Under the pieces are notes generated by a model. That model was not told the origin of the DNA, did not search any database, and saw nothing but the letters and a program-made list of their open reading frames with translations. A program made the position numbers and the translations under genes. From Sinotaia quadrata (taxonomy: Eukaryota > Mollusca > Gastropoda > Architaenioglossa > Viviparidae), in the NCBI GenBank assembly GCA_028829895.1, contig CM054181.1:113117860-113181859 (forward strand): a DNA stretch of 64,000 nt. The letters are read 5' to 3'. Of this stretch, positions 1 to 18,392 are shown piece after piece (within the stretch, counting starts at the first letter, position 1; each line of letters begins with the position of its first letter).

Positions 1-2031
1 CTATCCAAAAGACAAATCTCAGAAATATTTAAAGAAAAGCACCATAAAACAAATAATTTGTCAAGTTTGGAAAGCTGTATTTCATAGCCATTATGAAAGG
101 AACACCCATCCATTCTTTTTTTTACAACTGGTTTGGTCCATATTATTAGCATACTTTTTTCCAGAGATGGAAATTATAACAGTTTTTAGAAAGTGTACTT
201 CAAAAAACTGAAAATATGATTTTGTATGTGCATTATTTCTATATCATTATTTTTCATTTTCAGGCTAATCTTTGCTTCTATTTGTCCGATAAAGAATGCA
301 TCACATATCAAAGTGTTGGATTTTATTTGTTCTGATCAAAGCAACCAATTTGTAAAGGTCTTAATAATTAGATTTACTTTATAAAAAAGCAAAAGCACAC
401 ACATACACACAAAATAATAATATTTAATGGAAAGTTCAAAGTGCCCTACACATTGACTAACCAATATATCCAATAAATTTTGTGTTAAATCTACAAATGT
501 ACAAGAAAATTAACAAAATATTGCTGCTAACTGGATAGGTCTTGTTCCTGAAGTTACTGAGAAAAACAAAATTTTAGTTTAGCCAGCCTATTTATAGATA
601 GAACCAGCTATTTATATGTAAATTTCATTCATTTCCAAAAACTTTCAAAATACACCATATAACCTTCAGGGTGAAAGAAGTATATTTACAAAAAATAGCT
701 GCATAATCGTTCATACATTTTATTAACGCAATTTTAAAAAATGAAAAAACACTTTTTACATTTTGCCATTTTGCATGCAGCCAAAGTAAAAACTGATTAA
801 CTGACAGGGCTAAATTTTTGTGTACCTCATGTATCCAACGAAACCCATTTTTTTCTAAGGCAATAGCTTTTTTATTTTATTATTTATAAGATTCTCAAAA
901 ATGAGAAAAAACAAAAATTGTAAAATGGCAATTTTGAGCCAAACTGAAAATGAATAATAATAATGCCTATAATAATATTTTGAGTTCCCATTTGAGTTGT
1001 TTAAGTAATTATAATGAAAAAACCCAATCAAAATAAAATAATTTTAGTTTAAATGCACCTATTAATGTCATATGTTTTACAATTTATGATGATTTTTAAA
1101 AAAGGATGAGGGGTGATTGATGCTACCCATTATGATTAATAAAATGTCTGTAATTTGTGAGCCATCATTAGTTAATAAATCAGTTTACTCTGGGGAAGAA
1201 TGATCTAGGATTATGTGTAACCACTGACCGACAGAAATTATCAAAAGTTTTAATAAATATTACAGCAGAAATTATAAATAATGATTGTTTAGTAGGCCTA
1301 TACTTGTCTACTTTCACTCATGTCCATGACGATCTCAATATGTATGGTTACAGATATGATCTATATTTCCGACAAATAGCCTTAAAAGATCATCCACATA
1401 ATTAATTAAAACCTTTTCCCAACTGCAAGAGCTATAGTTAATTAAGCTTAGTGAATTACTTGCGCAGCGCAGAAACAAGCACAGCTGGCAACTCCATGAT
1501 GACCACATGCTTCCTTGTTTATGTTTAGACCTATGTTTATTTCGCGTACACTTGGGGTTCACATTTTTCCTCTCCATGGGTTCTTCTACAAAAATGACAC
1601 TTTGTCATGCTATATAACATTTTAAAGAAGACATTTTCTACTTTCTAATAATATAAAAAAATATATTTGCAAAAATAACTGCAAAAAGTAATTCAAAAAT
1701 AGGATTTTTTCAATCGACTTACAATTAAAAATAAAAATACAGATTTTTTATTTAACATGGTTGCATTCTACATTCATTTTGCCGGAGTTTCATGTTAGAT
1801 ACATTCTAATTGGACAATCGTAGCAGGACCTGTGTTAGTGTTTGCAAGGCATACCAAAATATGTAGGTAAACATGGGAATTGAAAAAATGGCCACTGCCA
1901 ACGAAACATGCCAACTATAGCAAATTTAATGCACAAAACAAAATTAACTTGAAAAAATGTGCACAGCTTACTTTTGCTGGTATTAATTTTTTTGCTGCTT
2001 TAGCAGCCAACTGTATAGTTTTTGTACAGAC
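1..2031 (-). other. TENT4 intron sequence, continues off the window
   Basis: AT-rich sequence downstream of TENT4 exon 5 on the minus strand. The next conserved exon (the rest of the nucleotidyltransferase and PAP-associated domains) is not found here, so the intron runs past base 1. I see no exon, RNA gene or recognisable element in it, only short A/T runs and low-complexity sequence. Confidence 0.6.
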
Positions 2032-2890
2032 TTAACTCTTTACCGGGCGGGCATTTTCCTTTTTTAATCTCTGTGTGGGCAAGAATTTTCAGGATTTCAG
2101 TGAGATTTAGGGTTACATTAGTAAAAACATCATATCTTAGGTATTAGTGCATATATTTCAATGCAATAAAATGCAAAATGAAAGGAAATGAAAGGAAATG
2201 AAAGCAGCTTTATTAATATCCTTAAATGAAGTATACTTTCAGGTGTTAAATTTGAATCAATGCATGAAAATATATATTTACACACAAAAAAATATTGTCC
2301 AGTTATTGTCCGCTACAAACATTGTTGATGCCAGGAACACTAATCTGGCGTCTATGACCAATACATCTCTTTTTTTCGGCAGGTTGTGAATTCCTATCAA
2401 AATCATGTCCACAATAAGCCTTAATTTCATAGGCATTAGTGTCCTTCCAACCTGGATAGCCTTTTTGTTTTTCTGCGATTTTCGGACGTGCGTACTCGTT
2501 CGTTTATTCTGCTATCTTGTCAAATGTTTCTTCTTTGAAAAACTGGTAGAAGAAAGCCAACTGAGTACTATCATTAGTTACAGTCACATTCGGCCCCATT
2601 TCTGTTATAAATTCCGATATATTCAGTGCTAAAGTACTACTATTCCAACCGTATGCGTCTCCAGATACCCTTTCCCCCTACTCCTCTTCTCAGAATCTGA
2701 GGCACTCTCCTCAAAAATTTGAAAGATGCTACATGTGCACTCTACTGACACTAATGTCACCTCTAATCCTATCGTCCGATTCAAAATCAACTTCTCTTAC
2801 CTCATTATCCGATAAATTGAATCCAGTAAAACTCCTCACTATCGATCGACGATTCTAAGAAATCCATTTGAAACAACAAACGCGAAAAAC
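2032..2890 (-). pseudogene. Decayed piggyBac-type transposase relic
   Basis: Reading the minus strand with frame changes gives successive stretches typical of piggyBac transposases. There is an acidic N-terminal part (SDNEVREVDFESDD, about 2755-2815). It is followed by the segment around QLAFFYQFFKEETFDKIAE, then TNEYARPK, then WKDTNAYEIKAY (about 2425-2570). After a frameshift comes a part like the family's G(I/V)xxLPxxRDxW block (GIHNLPKKRD, about 2360-2400). An in-frame stop separates KIAE from TNEYA, and the catalytic DDD core is absent. A TTAA at 2032-2035 followed by CTCTTTACCGGGCGGGC looks like a piggyBac terminus, although no matching right end is visible. The relic is non-functional and lies in a TENT4 intron. 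Family assignment rests on my recognition of the N-terminal region only. Confidence 0.6.
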
Positions 2891-3230
2891 AATGAAAAAA
2901 GTGAACGAAGCAAGGAGAAAATGTTTCAAAATGGCATGGAAATCGTTGTACAAACGTCAAAAATAATGTTTTTTTCCCCCCACCATTTCTTAGTGCTAGA
3001 CTAGTGGTGAGACTACCTACTAGTACTACCCCTCTCCATAAGAATATATATCAAATGTGTCAACAATTGTGCTTATTTGATTATGTTGTTGCTTCCCTCT
3101 CCATGGTATCAGATTTTAACAAAACTAAAATAAAAATAAATGTAGATTCAAACAAAGTATTCTGAATTAAGACTGATGTAAATTTAGTACAGTGCTGTAA
3201 AGCTTTCATTAACAATTTTTAATGACCTAC
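2891..3230 (-). other. TENT4 intron sequence
   Basis: Intronic DNA between the piggyBac relic and exon 5. It has a run of T and C near 2970 and nothing else recognisable. The exon 5 donor on the minus strand is GTAGGT at 3230-3225. Confidence 0.6.
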
Positions 3231-3338
3231 CTTAATGAGGAAAGCACTCTCAACACCATTAGCATTATTGTGATCCATGTTGAAACTGATGTCTACTTTT
3301 ACTTCAGTCTCAATATCTGTCAATTTCACAATGGGTAC
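3231..3338 (-). CDS. TENT4: TENT4 coding exon 5 (third catalytic Asp)
   Basis: Thirty-six codons beginning VPIVKLTDIETEVKVDISFN, which closely match vertebrate TENT4A/B. This part of the nucleotidyltransferase palm carries the third catalytic carboxylate in the VDISFN strand. The acceptor is CTGGCAG just upstream and the donor AAG|GTAGGT; both boundaries are phase 0. A short insert, HNNANG, follows the NMD motif where the human proteins have fewer residues. The next exon would begin the helical domain, but it is outside the window. Confidence 0.9.
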
Positions 3339-4739
<1,401 letters not shown>

Positions 4740-4786
4740 CTAGTTGGAAGGTACAGCCCTGTCCTAAAGCTACCAAAGACTTCAAC
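4740..4786 (-). CDS. TENT4: TENT4 coding exon 3 (GSF motif)
   Basis: A 47-bp mini-exon encoding VEVFGSFRTGLYLPTS, with the last codon split. It carries the GS signature of the nucleotidyltransferase superfamily, which precedes the DxD by a short helix and contacts the NTP. The acceptor is TTGCAG and the donor AG|GTATG. Phase 2 at the end is completed by the T at the start of exon 4. Confidence 0.93.
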
Positions 4787-5505
4787 CTGCAAGAAAATTA
4801 AAAAATTAAAATGGCAAAGCAGTTAAATAAACAACTAAGGTGCAAAGAAAAAATCCTGAACAATAAATAAAACAAAATGGCTGGTATTATATAAATTAAA
4901 AACCCAAACATATCAACTCTTATTATCTGGGTTTCAAATTAACACAGCAATGAAATAAAATTTGTGAAATGGTATGGATAAACATAAACAGTGCATTATA
5001 CCAGGTTACACACTCACCAGAGCTACAAACTCAATTATCTGAAACAAAAATGATTCCTAATGCCTGATAAACATGTCATGCAATTTGAGAATTAATATAT
5101 TAAAAATAAATTAATGAACCCACAAAGAGAAAACTCAAGCAGCATTTATAAAATTAAAAAAGATTTATTTACTGTAATTAAAGCCAATTTGTGAATTTCA
5201 AAATGAATTAAGATGATCAAAGATATTTTGTGGCAAATTTTAATTTTATGGTGGTCATCTGTTTTCATTCAAGTTATATGGCTAAGTATGTCTTAGTTAT
5301 ACTTATTTATATATAGCAGCAACATCCCATATTTTTCATTCATAATAATTATATTATGGCATTATACATCCAAAAGACCAAGCCAACAGATACCTAAGCA
5401 TACCTTGTTTCAAATAAATGTCTATTTCAAAGCTGAGCACTTGACATTTCTGGATTAGGTCACTTTGAAAAGTATACTATAATGATACAATGAACAAGCA
5501 ATGTG
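4787..5505 (-). other. TENT4 intron 2, left part
   Basis: Intronic AT-rich DNA between exon 3 and the inverted-repeat element. I see no exon or other element in it. Confidence 0.7.
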
Positions 5506-5710
5506 CAGTGGACCCCTGCTTTACATTACTCTGCTCAAACACCCCATCGCATTGTGGAATATATCATAAAGTGAATCCGATAATATATTGTTTATGGTGA
5601 CAATTGTAAGCATACTATATAGTGCATTCTTGTCATACAGAGAATCTTACTTTACTGTGAATGTGATTGTAATTTGTATGCTGAACTAATTTTAAAGTTG
5701 GGGTCCACAG
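5506..5710. mobile_element. Small element with terminal inverted repeats (MITE-like)
   Basis: A 205-bp segment in TENT4 intron 2 bounded by CAGTGGACCCC on the left and the reverse complement of CTGTGGACCCC on the right, ten of eleven bases matching. It has no coding capacity. No convincing target duplication flanks it, so the superfamily is open. The right end lies only 60 bp from exon 2. Confidence 0.5.
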
Positions 5711-5730
5711 TTAAAATTGTAAAAAAATCA

Positions 5731-12362
<6,632 letters not shown>

Positions 12363-12697
12363 CCGAGAACACTTGGATGATAAGGAGTTTTTCGTTTGTG
12401 TCTCCAGGGTGTCAATCCGCCATCTTCAATAAGAAAAACCTTATTTGAAGCTTGATTTAAACCATACGTACTAGCACGATTATCTCGTTTTCTCTTTTGA
12501 GCAATATTTTGATTCTGCTTTTCTGCATTTTTAGTGTTTTGTACTACGAAAGTTCCATCTAGTGGAATGAAGTCCTGTGCTTTCTGGTCTGAAAGAAGCA
12601 TACTGTCCACGCCTAGTTGTATTTCCCAGACTCTAGTCCATAGATCATGAGCTCGTCCTAAGTGTTCCGGTGGATACCAAGCAATCCTTGGATCCAT
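12363..12697 (-). CDS. TENT4: TENT4 (PAPD5/PAPD7-like) poly(A) polymerase, coding exon 1
   Basis: This is the start of a Trf4-type non-canonical poly(A) polymerase. The family is nuclear and cytoplasmic. It tails aberrant RNAs in TRAMP-like complexes and adds mixed tails that slow mRNA deadenylation. The start at 12697 opens with MDPRIAWYPPEHLG, very close to the conserved MDPRVAWIQPEQ start of the vertebrate proteins. A low-complexity linker follows, then the basic stretch QKRKRDN, which may be a nuclear localisation signal, and RASTYGLN, conserved in human TENT4A. The exon ends PYHPSVLG with the Gly codon split (phase 2), donor GTAAGT. With exons 2-5 it gives 735 coding bases, 245 codons without a stop. 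The linker is much shorter than in vertebrates. The C-terminal half of the gene is outside the window. Confidence 0.93.
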
Positions 12698-12930
12698 AAA
12701 AAATGGTTAATTTTCCGCTCGTACTCAGCAGTTGCAAGGTGTTATATTTTTTAACCGTTACTAGCTGTTTCCTTGCACAATACCACCACCCAACATAGAT
12801 CGGAAGTTGTTCAAATTTCCAGAATCAGTGAGGGGGCTATTGCGCATGCCACGGTAAGAAAAAAAACTTGGCGGCCCCTATACGAGCATATTAAAAGCAA
12901 GGATTTCTGAGCGTGCGCACTCCACTGGCA
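12698..12930 (-). promoter_or_regulatory. Probable TENT4 promoter and 5' UTR
   Basis: Sequence immediately upstream of the TENT4 start codon, richer in GC and CpG than its surroundings. It holds two NRF-1-like palindromic sites, TTGCGCATGCCA near 12839 and GCGTGCGCAC near 12911. No TATA box is evident. The transcription start cannot be placed from sequence alone. Confidence 0.4.
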
Positions 12931-15357
12931 TGTGCCAGTTCTAGGAGCTACGTACCGGCTGAGATAAACTTTTTGGACATTTCAGAAAAAAAAATGTTTT
13001 CCAGTTCATAATTTAATTGTAAAATGTCCAAAGCTTATACTTTCTGCTGTTTTAATAAAATAATGTAAAATGCCGGCTCAGCAAGATGTTAGTGGGCGTG
13101 GCTTAATCTGTTACATAAACGAATGTCGGACCTGTCACTCAAACAGAAGAATACAGATCCCTGCTCCAAACTTCTAGAAAAGTAAAACATTTTCTATAAA
13201 AATGGACTGTATTGATTGGTGGTAAATAAGTACTAATTGACAGTTATGTGCAGGCTAGTTGTTGGGATACGTGTACACATTTTAAACGGCATTTCTCAGG
13301 GTTCAAGTTGTTTGTTTGCACACTGGGGAAGTCATGATGACATTCCTGTCTGCAGGAACTTGGACCAGTTCGGTATTCCATAGAAAAGGAAAAGAACAGT
13401 TATCGTTTCTCCAACCGCACAAAACTAAATAGTAGCGTGTTCTGGTGGCTTAGAAACTGGGTGTCAGTATTGTAAATTTACAACAAAGGCTTCGACTAGT
13501 GTAGGTGCATGATTACTATTTTCTTCAGGCTTATGAATTTTATTTAATTTAAACTGTCATTGATTGAGAAGCCGGCAAGACAGACGATCAAACGGTGGAC
13601 AAAGCTCTCATTAATTATTTTGGTTCACATGCTGGAACCATCACAATTCAAAACAACAATAACAAAATCTTTCTTCTGGCCTTGAGTGACCGTAACCTTC
13701 GTACACTATTTAGTGAACTGAGTTCGAATCTTTAATAGGGGTGCAGTAGTTATTTAAAACAATTGAGATATAGAGTTGTTTTGTTATTATTATAGAACTT
13801 TTTCCCATCTCAGATGTATCTGGGTTGTTCAAGCTTGACAATATCTCGAATTAGTTCATACAGACCATAGTCACATAGCCATTCAATCGTTGGTGAGGCT
13901 GGCCACAGGAATCAGTGTCTCTCCTGTCACGGATATTAATGATTATCCCCATTTTAGAAAAGAAGATCCAGATGTGTCCAAGTGCTACTTTTATAATTTG
14001 GATCTGATGATGATATTGATCAAACCAGTTTGCTGTTATAGCTTTAATTCATCAAAACAGTTTTCCAGGTTATTTCCAGGCCTGTTAATTTGGACCTCTA
14101 AAATACGCACGTACATGTAGGCCTACATGCAGTACAGCTTGAGCGACCGGAGACTACCGAGCATTGTTAACAAACAGTTCAATTACACACAGTGCTCGTT
14201 CCAATTCAGATGTTTTCTATAATTTATATCTTTTCTATAATTTTTATCTTTAATATCTTAGAGCAACACCGAATCTTTACGAATAAGGTGGCGGCGGTAT
14301 TTGTTTAAGAGCCACTTCAGTTCTCATACCAGGCCATTCTTTTCAAAGAATAAACTGGCCGATTTTGTTGGTGATTCTTTGAATGGCTCAGAAGTCACGC
14401 AACACCATGTTGGTGACCCCTGTGTTAGTGCATTTCGAACATCTGTTTTAACAAGGCTACTCACAGTGGGGTTAAGTTTGTTAAATACTATTTACTAACC
14501 AATGACGTGACGATAAGACTGATGGTCACAAGACTCTACCAGTGAATCAGAACACACCTTTAAATAAGAAAAATAATGTAATAAAATTTTTAAAATGGAA
14601 AAAGCATCAATAAAATACAGGCAGTAAACAGAAGAACAAATATAAAAATATTGTATTATAAGTCAGTGTTTGTTTTCCCCTTTTACCACCTTTGTATTGA
14701 GAAAACATGTGGTCAAAATGCGTATATGTAACTTCATCATTTGCCATTTTCGATTTTCCACGGAATAAGGAGCGATTCCAAAACTCACTTTTAATTGGTT
14801 GAATAAGATCTTCTATAAACTACGATTTAAAAAAAAAAAATTCTGAGTTATAAACATTTCATATTAGGGAGTATTTGTGTTATGTGCTAATTTTCAGCAA
14901 GCACACTACATGTAATTTAATTAGCTATAAAATAGTAAAACTAATTTTAAAAAAACAAATCTTAAACGTTCGCGTTATGGCAAGAACCGACAACCTAATG
15001 TTTTTCTCGAAACTATGCAAATGTTCGCAGCACAAATCAAGGCGGCCGCGGAATTGTGAATCAGTGTACGTCATTATTTATGGGGGAGTTGTTTACGGAG
15101 TTGCGGAGTTATGAGTTTGCAGCACTCTTCTGAAAGGAAATTCAGATCACCGGAAGGGTGCTGGAAATAGGATCAATATCAAGATTAGATTATTTAATTT
15201 GTAAATGGCAACAGTATGTTAAACTATAGAAAAACGCTTTAAAATATTTAATCAAATCCTTTGCCTGTAAATATGAATAGTAATGGTTTCAGAATAGTTG
15301 CCACTGTGTCTTGCAATTATGGGAGCTCTTCTGGGCCGGAGCAGAACGAGCACTAAA
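12931..15357. other. Intergenic, no gene seen
   Basis: Upstream flank of TENT4 with mixed base composition and moderate CpG content. A GC-box-like GGGCGTGGC lies near 13094, and a tRNA B-box-like GAGTTCGAATC near 13723 may be a SINE remnant. I see no splice-consistent exon on either strand. Confidence 0.5.
14301..14431. mobile_element. Possible decayed hAT-type MITE
   Basis: The segment ends GGTGACCCCTG, the same terminus as the intact hAT-type MITE at 27477-27630. It contains GAGCCACTTCAG near its left side, where that element has GAGCTACTTCAT. No left terminal repeat or 8-bp duplication is recognisable, so this is a weak call. Confidence 0.3.
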
Positions 15358-15417
15358 AGGGGGTGGGGTGAGGAGGAGGGGAGTGGGGCGGATTACTGGA
15401 GTTGCTGGAGGGGGGTG
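15358..15417 (+). other. G-rich tract, possible quadruplex
   Basis: Repeated runs of three to six G on the plus strand, with short spacers. The pattern permits G-quadruplex folding. No gene start is visible next to it. Confidence 0.4.
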
Positions 15418-15570
15418 TGTGAGGGTCTAGCAATAAACAATCACTTTTTTTTTTGACCCAGTTATCATGAAAGCTATTATAATGTGACCTTGTAACTCAA
15501 CTCGCAGACAGATTTTTAAAAAATACAGTAATAGCCTGTTTCATAATTTTGGATGCAATTTAATGCTGTA

Positions 15571-15791
15571 AAAGACGGGTTTCTCCTAAGCTTTTTAAAC
15601 TCTTCAAATGTGGCCCATTCGAAATTGTATTGTGGCCCGCGCTCATACAAAAAAACAAAACAAAAAAAAAAACAACCCAAAACAATTATTTAATTATACG
15701 GTATAATTATTATTTTAAATCTTGAATTGCCCTCGAACTTAAAATTTTTGGTTTATGTGCCCCTCAGGATTGAATAAGTTGGACTACCCTG
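15571..15791. mobile_element. Decayed hAT-type non-autonomous element
   Basis: Read on the minus strand, the right end is CAGGGTAGTCCAACTTATT, the classical form of hAT termini (CAGGGG...CCAACTT). The left end, near GGGTTTCTCCTAAGCTTTTT, is a mutated inverted counterpart. The interior has paired fragments, TGTGGCCC and GTGCCCC. The 8-bp flanks match only partly (CTGTAAAA and CTCTAGCT), as expected for an old insertion. No transposase is present. Confidence 0.5.
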
Positions 15792-16563
15792 CTCTAGCTA
15801 CTCCATCAGCAGCTCTGAGCAGTGGAAGACGTGCATGGCCATTGGAGTCTGCATCTCCATGGTAACGTGTAATAACCGGACTGTTGTTAAAGATGTCGGG
15901 CGAGACAGTTATTGCAGTGGGCAGAGAGCATAGTTGAATGACAATATATCATCCTATTTTACCTTCAGAAGAGGACAGTACGTGCAGACAGCTATAACTT
16001 GTGTTTGGGTGTATCTTCTGAGTTACATATGTTTAATATAACGTTGGAATCACAGGTGTAAATGATAATATAAACTTTGATTAAATAAATACATTCCTGG
16101 TTAGTTTTTGTTTAATCCATTGCTTGATAAGCTTTAGTGAACGTACATGTCTGTCCGTCTGGGAAGATAAGGAAAATTGATGAAAGGTTTTGTGCTTTCA
16201 TTTTCGTGAATCAACATCATGTCTTATGTCTTAATAATGTTCACCCCCACCCACTCTCCACCAGACAGAAGAGTGTAATTCGAAGAGTTAACTGTCAGGC
16301 AGGGAAAGGATACAACGTTATAACATAATCTGATGGGTGGAGCGCGCGCTATTTGGAGTAAGCTTAAAATACTTGTGACCGAATTCTTTTGGTTATTAAA
16401 TAAAAGTGTGGAAATTAATTAATTCTATGATTTTTATTTCGTCTTGTGAAAACAAGTTTTCCTTCCAGCCCGTTTTGCTTATAAAAAGGCAAGAAGACTT
16501 ATTTTTGTTTGTTGTTGCCATAACTCATTTTAATAGCCAATCTTATACATATATGAGTGAGCG
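15792..16563. other. Intergenic, no gene seen
   Basis: Unremarkable sequence between the hAT-like element and the GT microsatellite. Short open frames have no recognisable similarity or codon bias. Confidence 0.5.
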
Positions 16564-16623
16564 TGTGTGTGTGTGTGCGTGTGTGTGTGTGAGCGTGTGT
16601 GCGCGTGCATGTGAATATGTGCG

Positions 16624-16671
<48 letters not shown>
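16564..16671. repeat. (GT)n microsatellite with GC interruptions
   Basis: Alternating GT with GCGT and GA interruptions in the first half and a pure (GT) run from about 16632. The alternating purine-pyrimidine sequence can adopt Z-DNA. It produces spurious open frames on both strands. Confidence 0.95.
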
Positions 16672-16672
<1 letters not shown>

Positions 16673-17257
16673 TAATAAACGCGGGAGGAGGGTGATGACA
16701 ACACTTATTGTTGTAGAAAGTTTGTTTGTTCAAACTGTCAGTGACTTGCTTTACTGAAGGATTATTCGATACTATTCTGTTATAATCTATTGACAAGTCA
16801 CTAGTGTACCTCGCTAATTGTTTCAGACAACTGATGAGTGCAATAGCTGGGAAACCATCGTTCTTCAAATTTCAAGAATATTTTCTAACATGACAGCATC
16901 TGTGGGTTGCTTTTCTTTTAATAGTCACACATTTAATACATAGAAATGCTTGAAGGTTGCTTTTGAAATGCTGAAGTTTAAATTTAATATTAGAGCAATG
17001 GCTGCATTGTTAACTGCTCGAGCATTCGCAGTAAATATTTGAAAGGATTGTGCTTTTGGTTTAATTATAATAATTGTACGTGTTTCTTCGACTATGATGG
17101 GCAGGCAGTCAACTATAAGCCTCGTTCTGATATTAGGATAATACGTTATTAAGTGAAACTGCCAATGAGTTTTAAAGATTATTTTCAATGAACTACAGGA
17201 AAAAAAATGGACAACGCGATTTTTTAAACATTATTTTTTTTCAGTATTCTTCGAGGG

Positions 17258-17280
17258 CCCGGGGGGGGGGGGGGGGGGTC
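17258..17280. repeat. Poly-G run
   Basis: An uninterrupted G run of about 17 bases with G-rich flanks. A second purine tract of G runs with GA repeats lies at about 17400-17432. Confidence 0.9.
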
Positions 17281-17359
17281 GGCGGAGGTATTCTAATTCC
17301 TCTGTCAACTTCATGTAAAGTTACGGCTTATCTCCTTAAGGCAATAGGGCGCAAATACC

Positions 17360-17600
17360 AATGTTATGCTTTATTTATCTAACTTTCAGAACGTGTGATT
17401 TGGGGGGTGGGGGGAGGGGGGGGGAGAGAGAGCGGTGTTACGCGAGTGTGGAAAACAACTGACATTAAATGAATGACACAAACACATTTTAGTATGCCTG
17501 GGAGACTGGAGCTTGACCCTTCTTTTATCCGGGGATAAACAATGCTTCCACACAAATGTTACCTCCGTGAATCATAGATAGCTATTTGTGTAGGTGGTTG
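17360..17600 (+). repeat. Divergent duplication, copy A
   Basis: Shares TTTATTTATCTAACT, GTG-AAAACAA-TGA, AATGAA, ATGCC and GTGAATCATA, in the same order and orientation, with 18083-18330. The offset is about 720 bp, so this is an old tandem or segmental duplication. No coding function is evident. Confidence 0.55.
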
Positions 17601-18082
17601 GGAAAGACACGGTGTGTGTGTGTGGTTGCTGCTGCTGCTGCTAATGTAGGGGGGCGCTTTCGGCTTTCGCGCTGTGTGTGTGGGGTAGTTGTAGTAGTAG
17701 TTCCGCTAACAATGCGCCCACAGGGTTTGCGTTAGAACTTTTCATCTTGTCGATGTTTTCGGTTCTTGGTAGATTCCTGTGGAGCCTTCCTCCTATCTCT
17801 TGTATTCAAGGAGGGTGGGGGCGTGTGTTCGTGCGTTGTTTTGTTTGCGTGTTGCATCTCCATGTTTGACCGTTGTTACGACTGTCGTCCGTGTGTTTGT
17901 GCGTGTTATTGGGTGATTGGGTGTGGCATAATTTTTGTGTGTGTGTCTATGTTTGTTTTTTTGGGGATAGACTCTGGCTTTTTATATCAGTCTCTGGGAT
18001 AAACTATGCCACCATGCAAACGTTCAGCTCCCTAAATCTCTCCCTGCTGCAGTGAATCAAACATGCGGACGGACAAACACAT

Positions 18083-18330
18083 ATTTTAAACTTTATTTAT
18101 CTAACTCGCAGAAAAGTCCAGGATTGCCCAGGTGTAGAAAACAATTGATATAAAATGAACAGTACAAATAATTTAATTTTTCAATATGCCTCGGAAACCG
18201 GAGGAGTATGTAGGTGTCGGATCCTGAACCCCCTCTGTCCGTCTTAGAGTCGTGGGCTTCCCTGCACAATTTCAGTTTCCTAGCTCCCTCCCGCGGCTGT
18301 GAATCATAGTAATTGCCCATCTTCTGGATG
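18083..18330 (+). repeat. Divergent duplication, copy B
   Basis: Second copy of the segment at 17360-17600, with the same blocks (TTTATTTATCTAACT, GTAGAAAACAA, TATGCC, GTGAATCATAG). It lies directly before the 37-bp minisatellite. Confidence 0.55.
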
Positions 18331-18392
18331 GAAGGGCATCTAGTGTTTGCCCTGGCCCCTCTATATCCGTTCCAGGGTAAACCTCACCTGCA

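Noticed and set aside
1335..1577. 80-codon minus-strand open frame in the expected path of the next TENT4 exon
   Set aside because: It does not resemble the nucleotidyltransferase or PAP-associated domain and lacks matching splice phases.
13678..13745. tRNA-like stretch with GAGTTCGAATC, and similar B-box-like sites near 37300 and 31890
   Set aside because: B-box-like matches only. I could not fold a cloverleaf or find a convincing A box and tail, so neither a tRNA gene nor a SINE is claimed.
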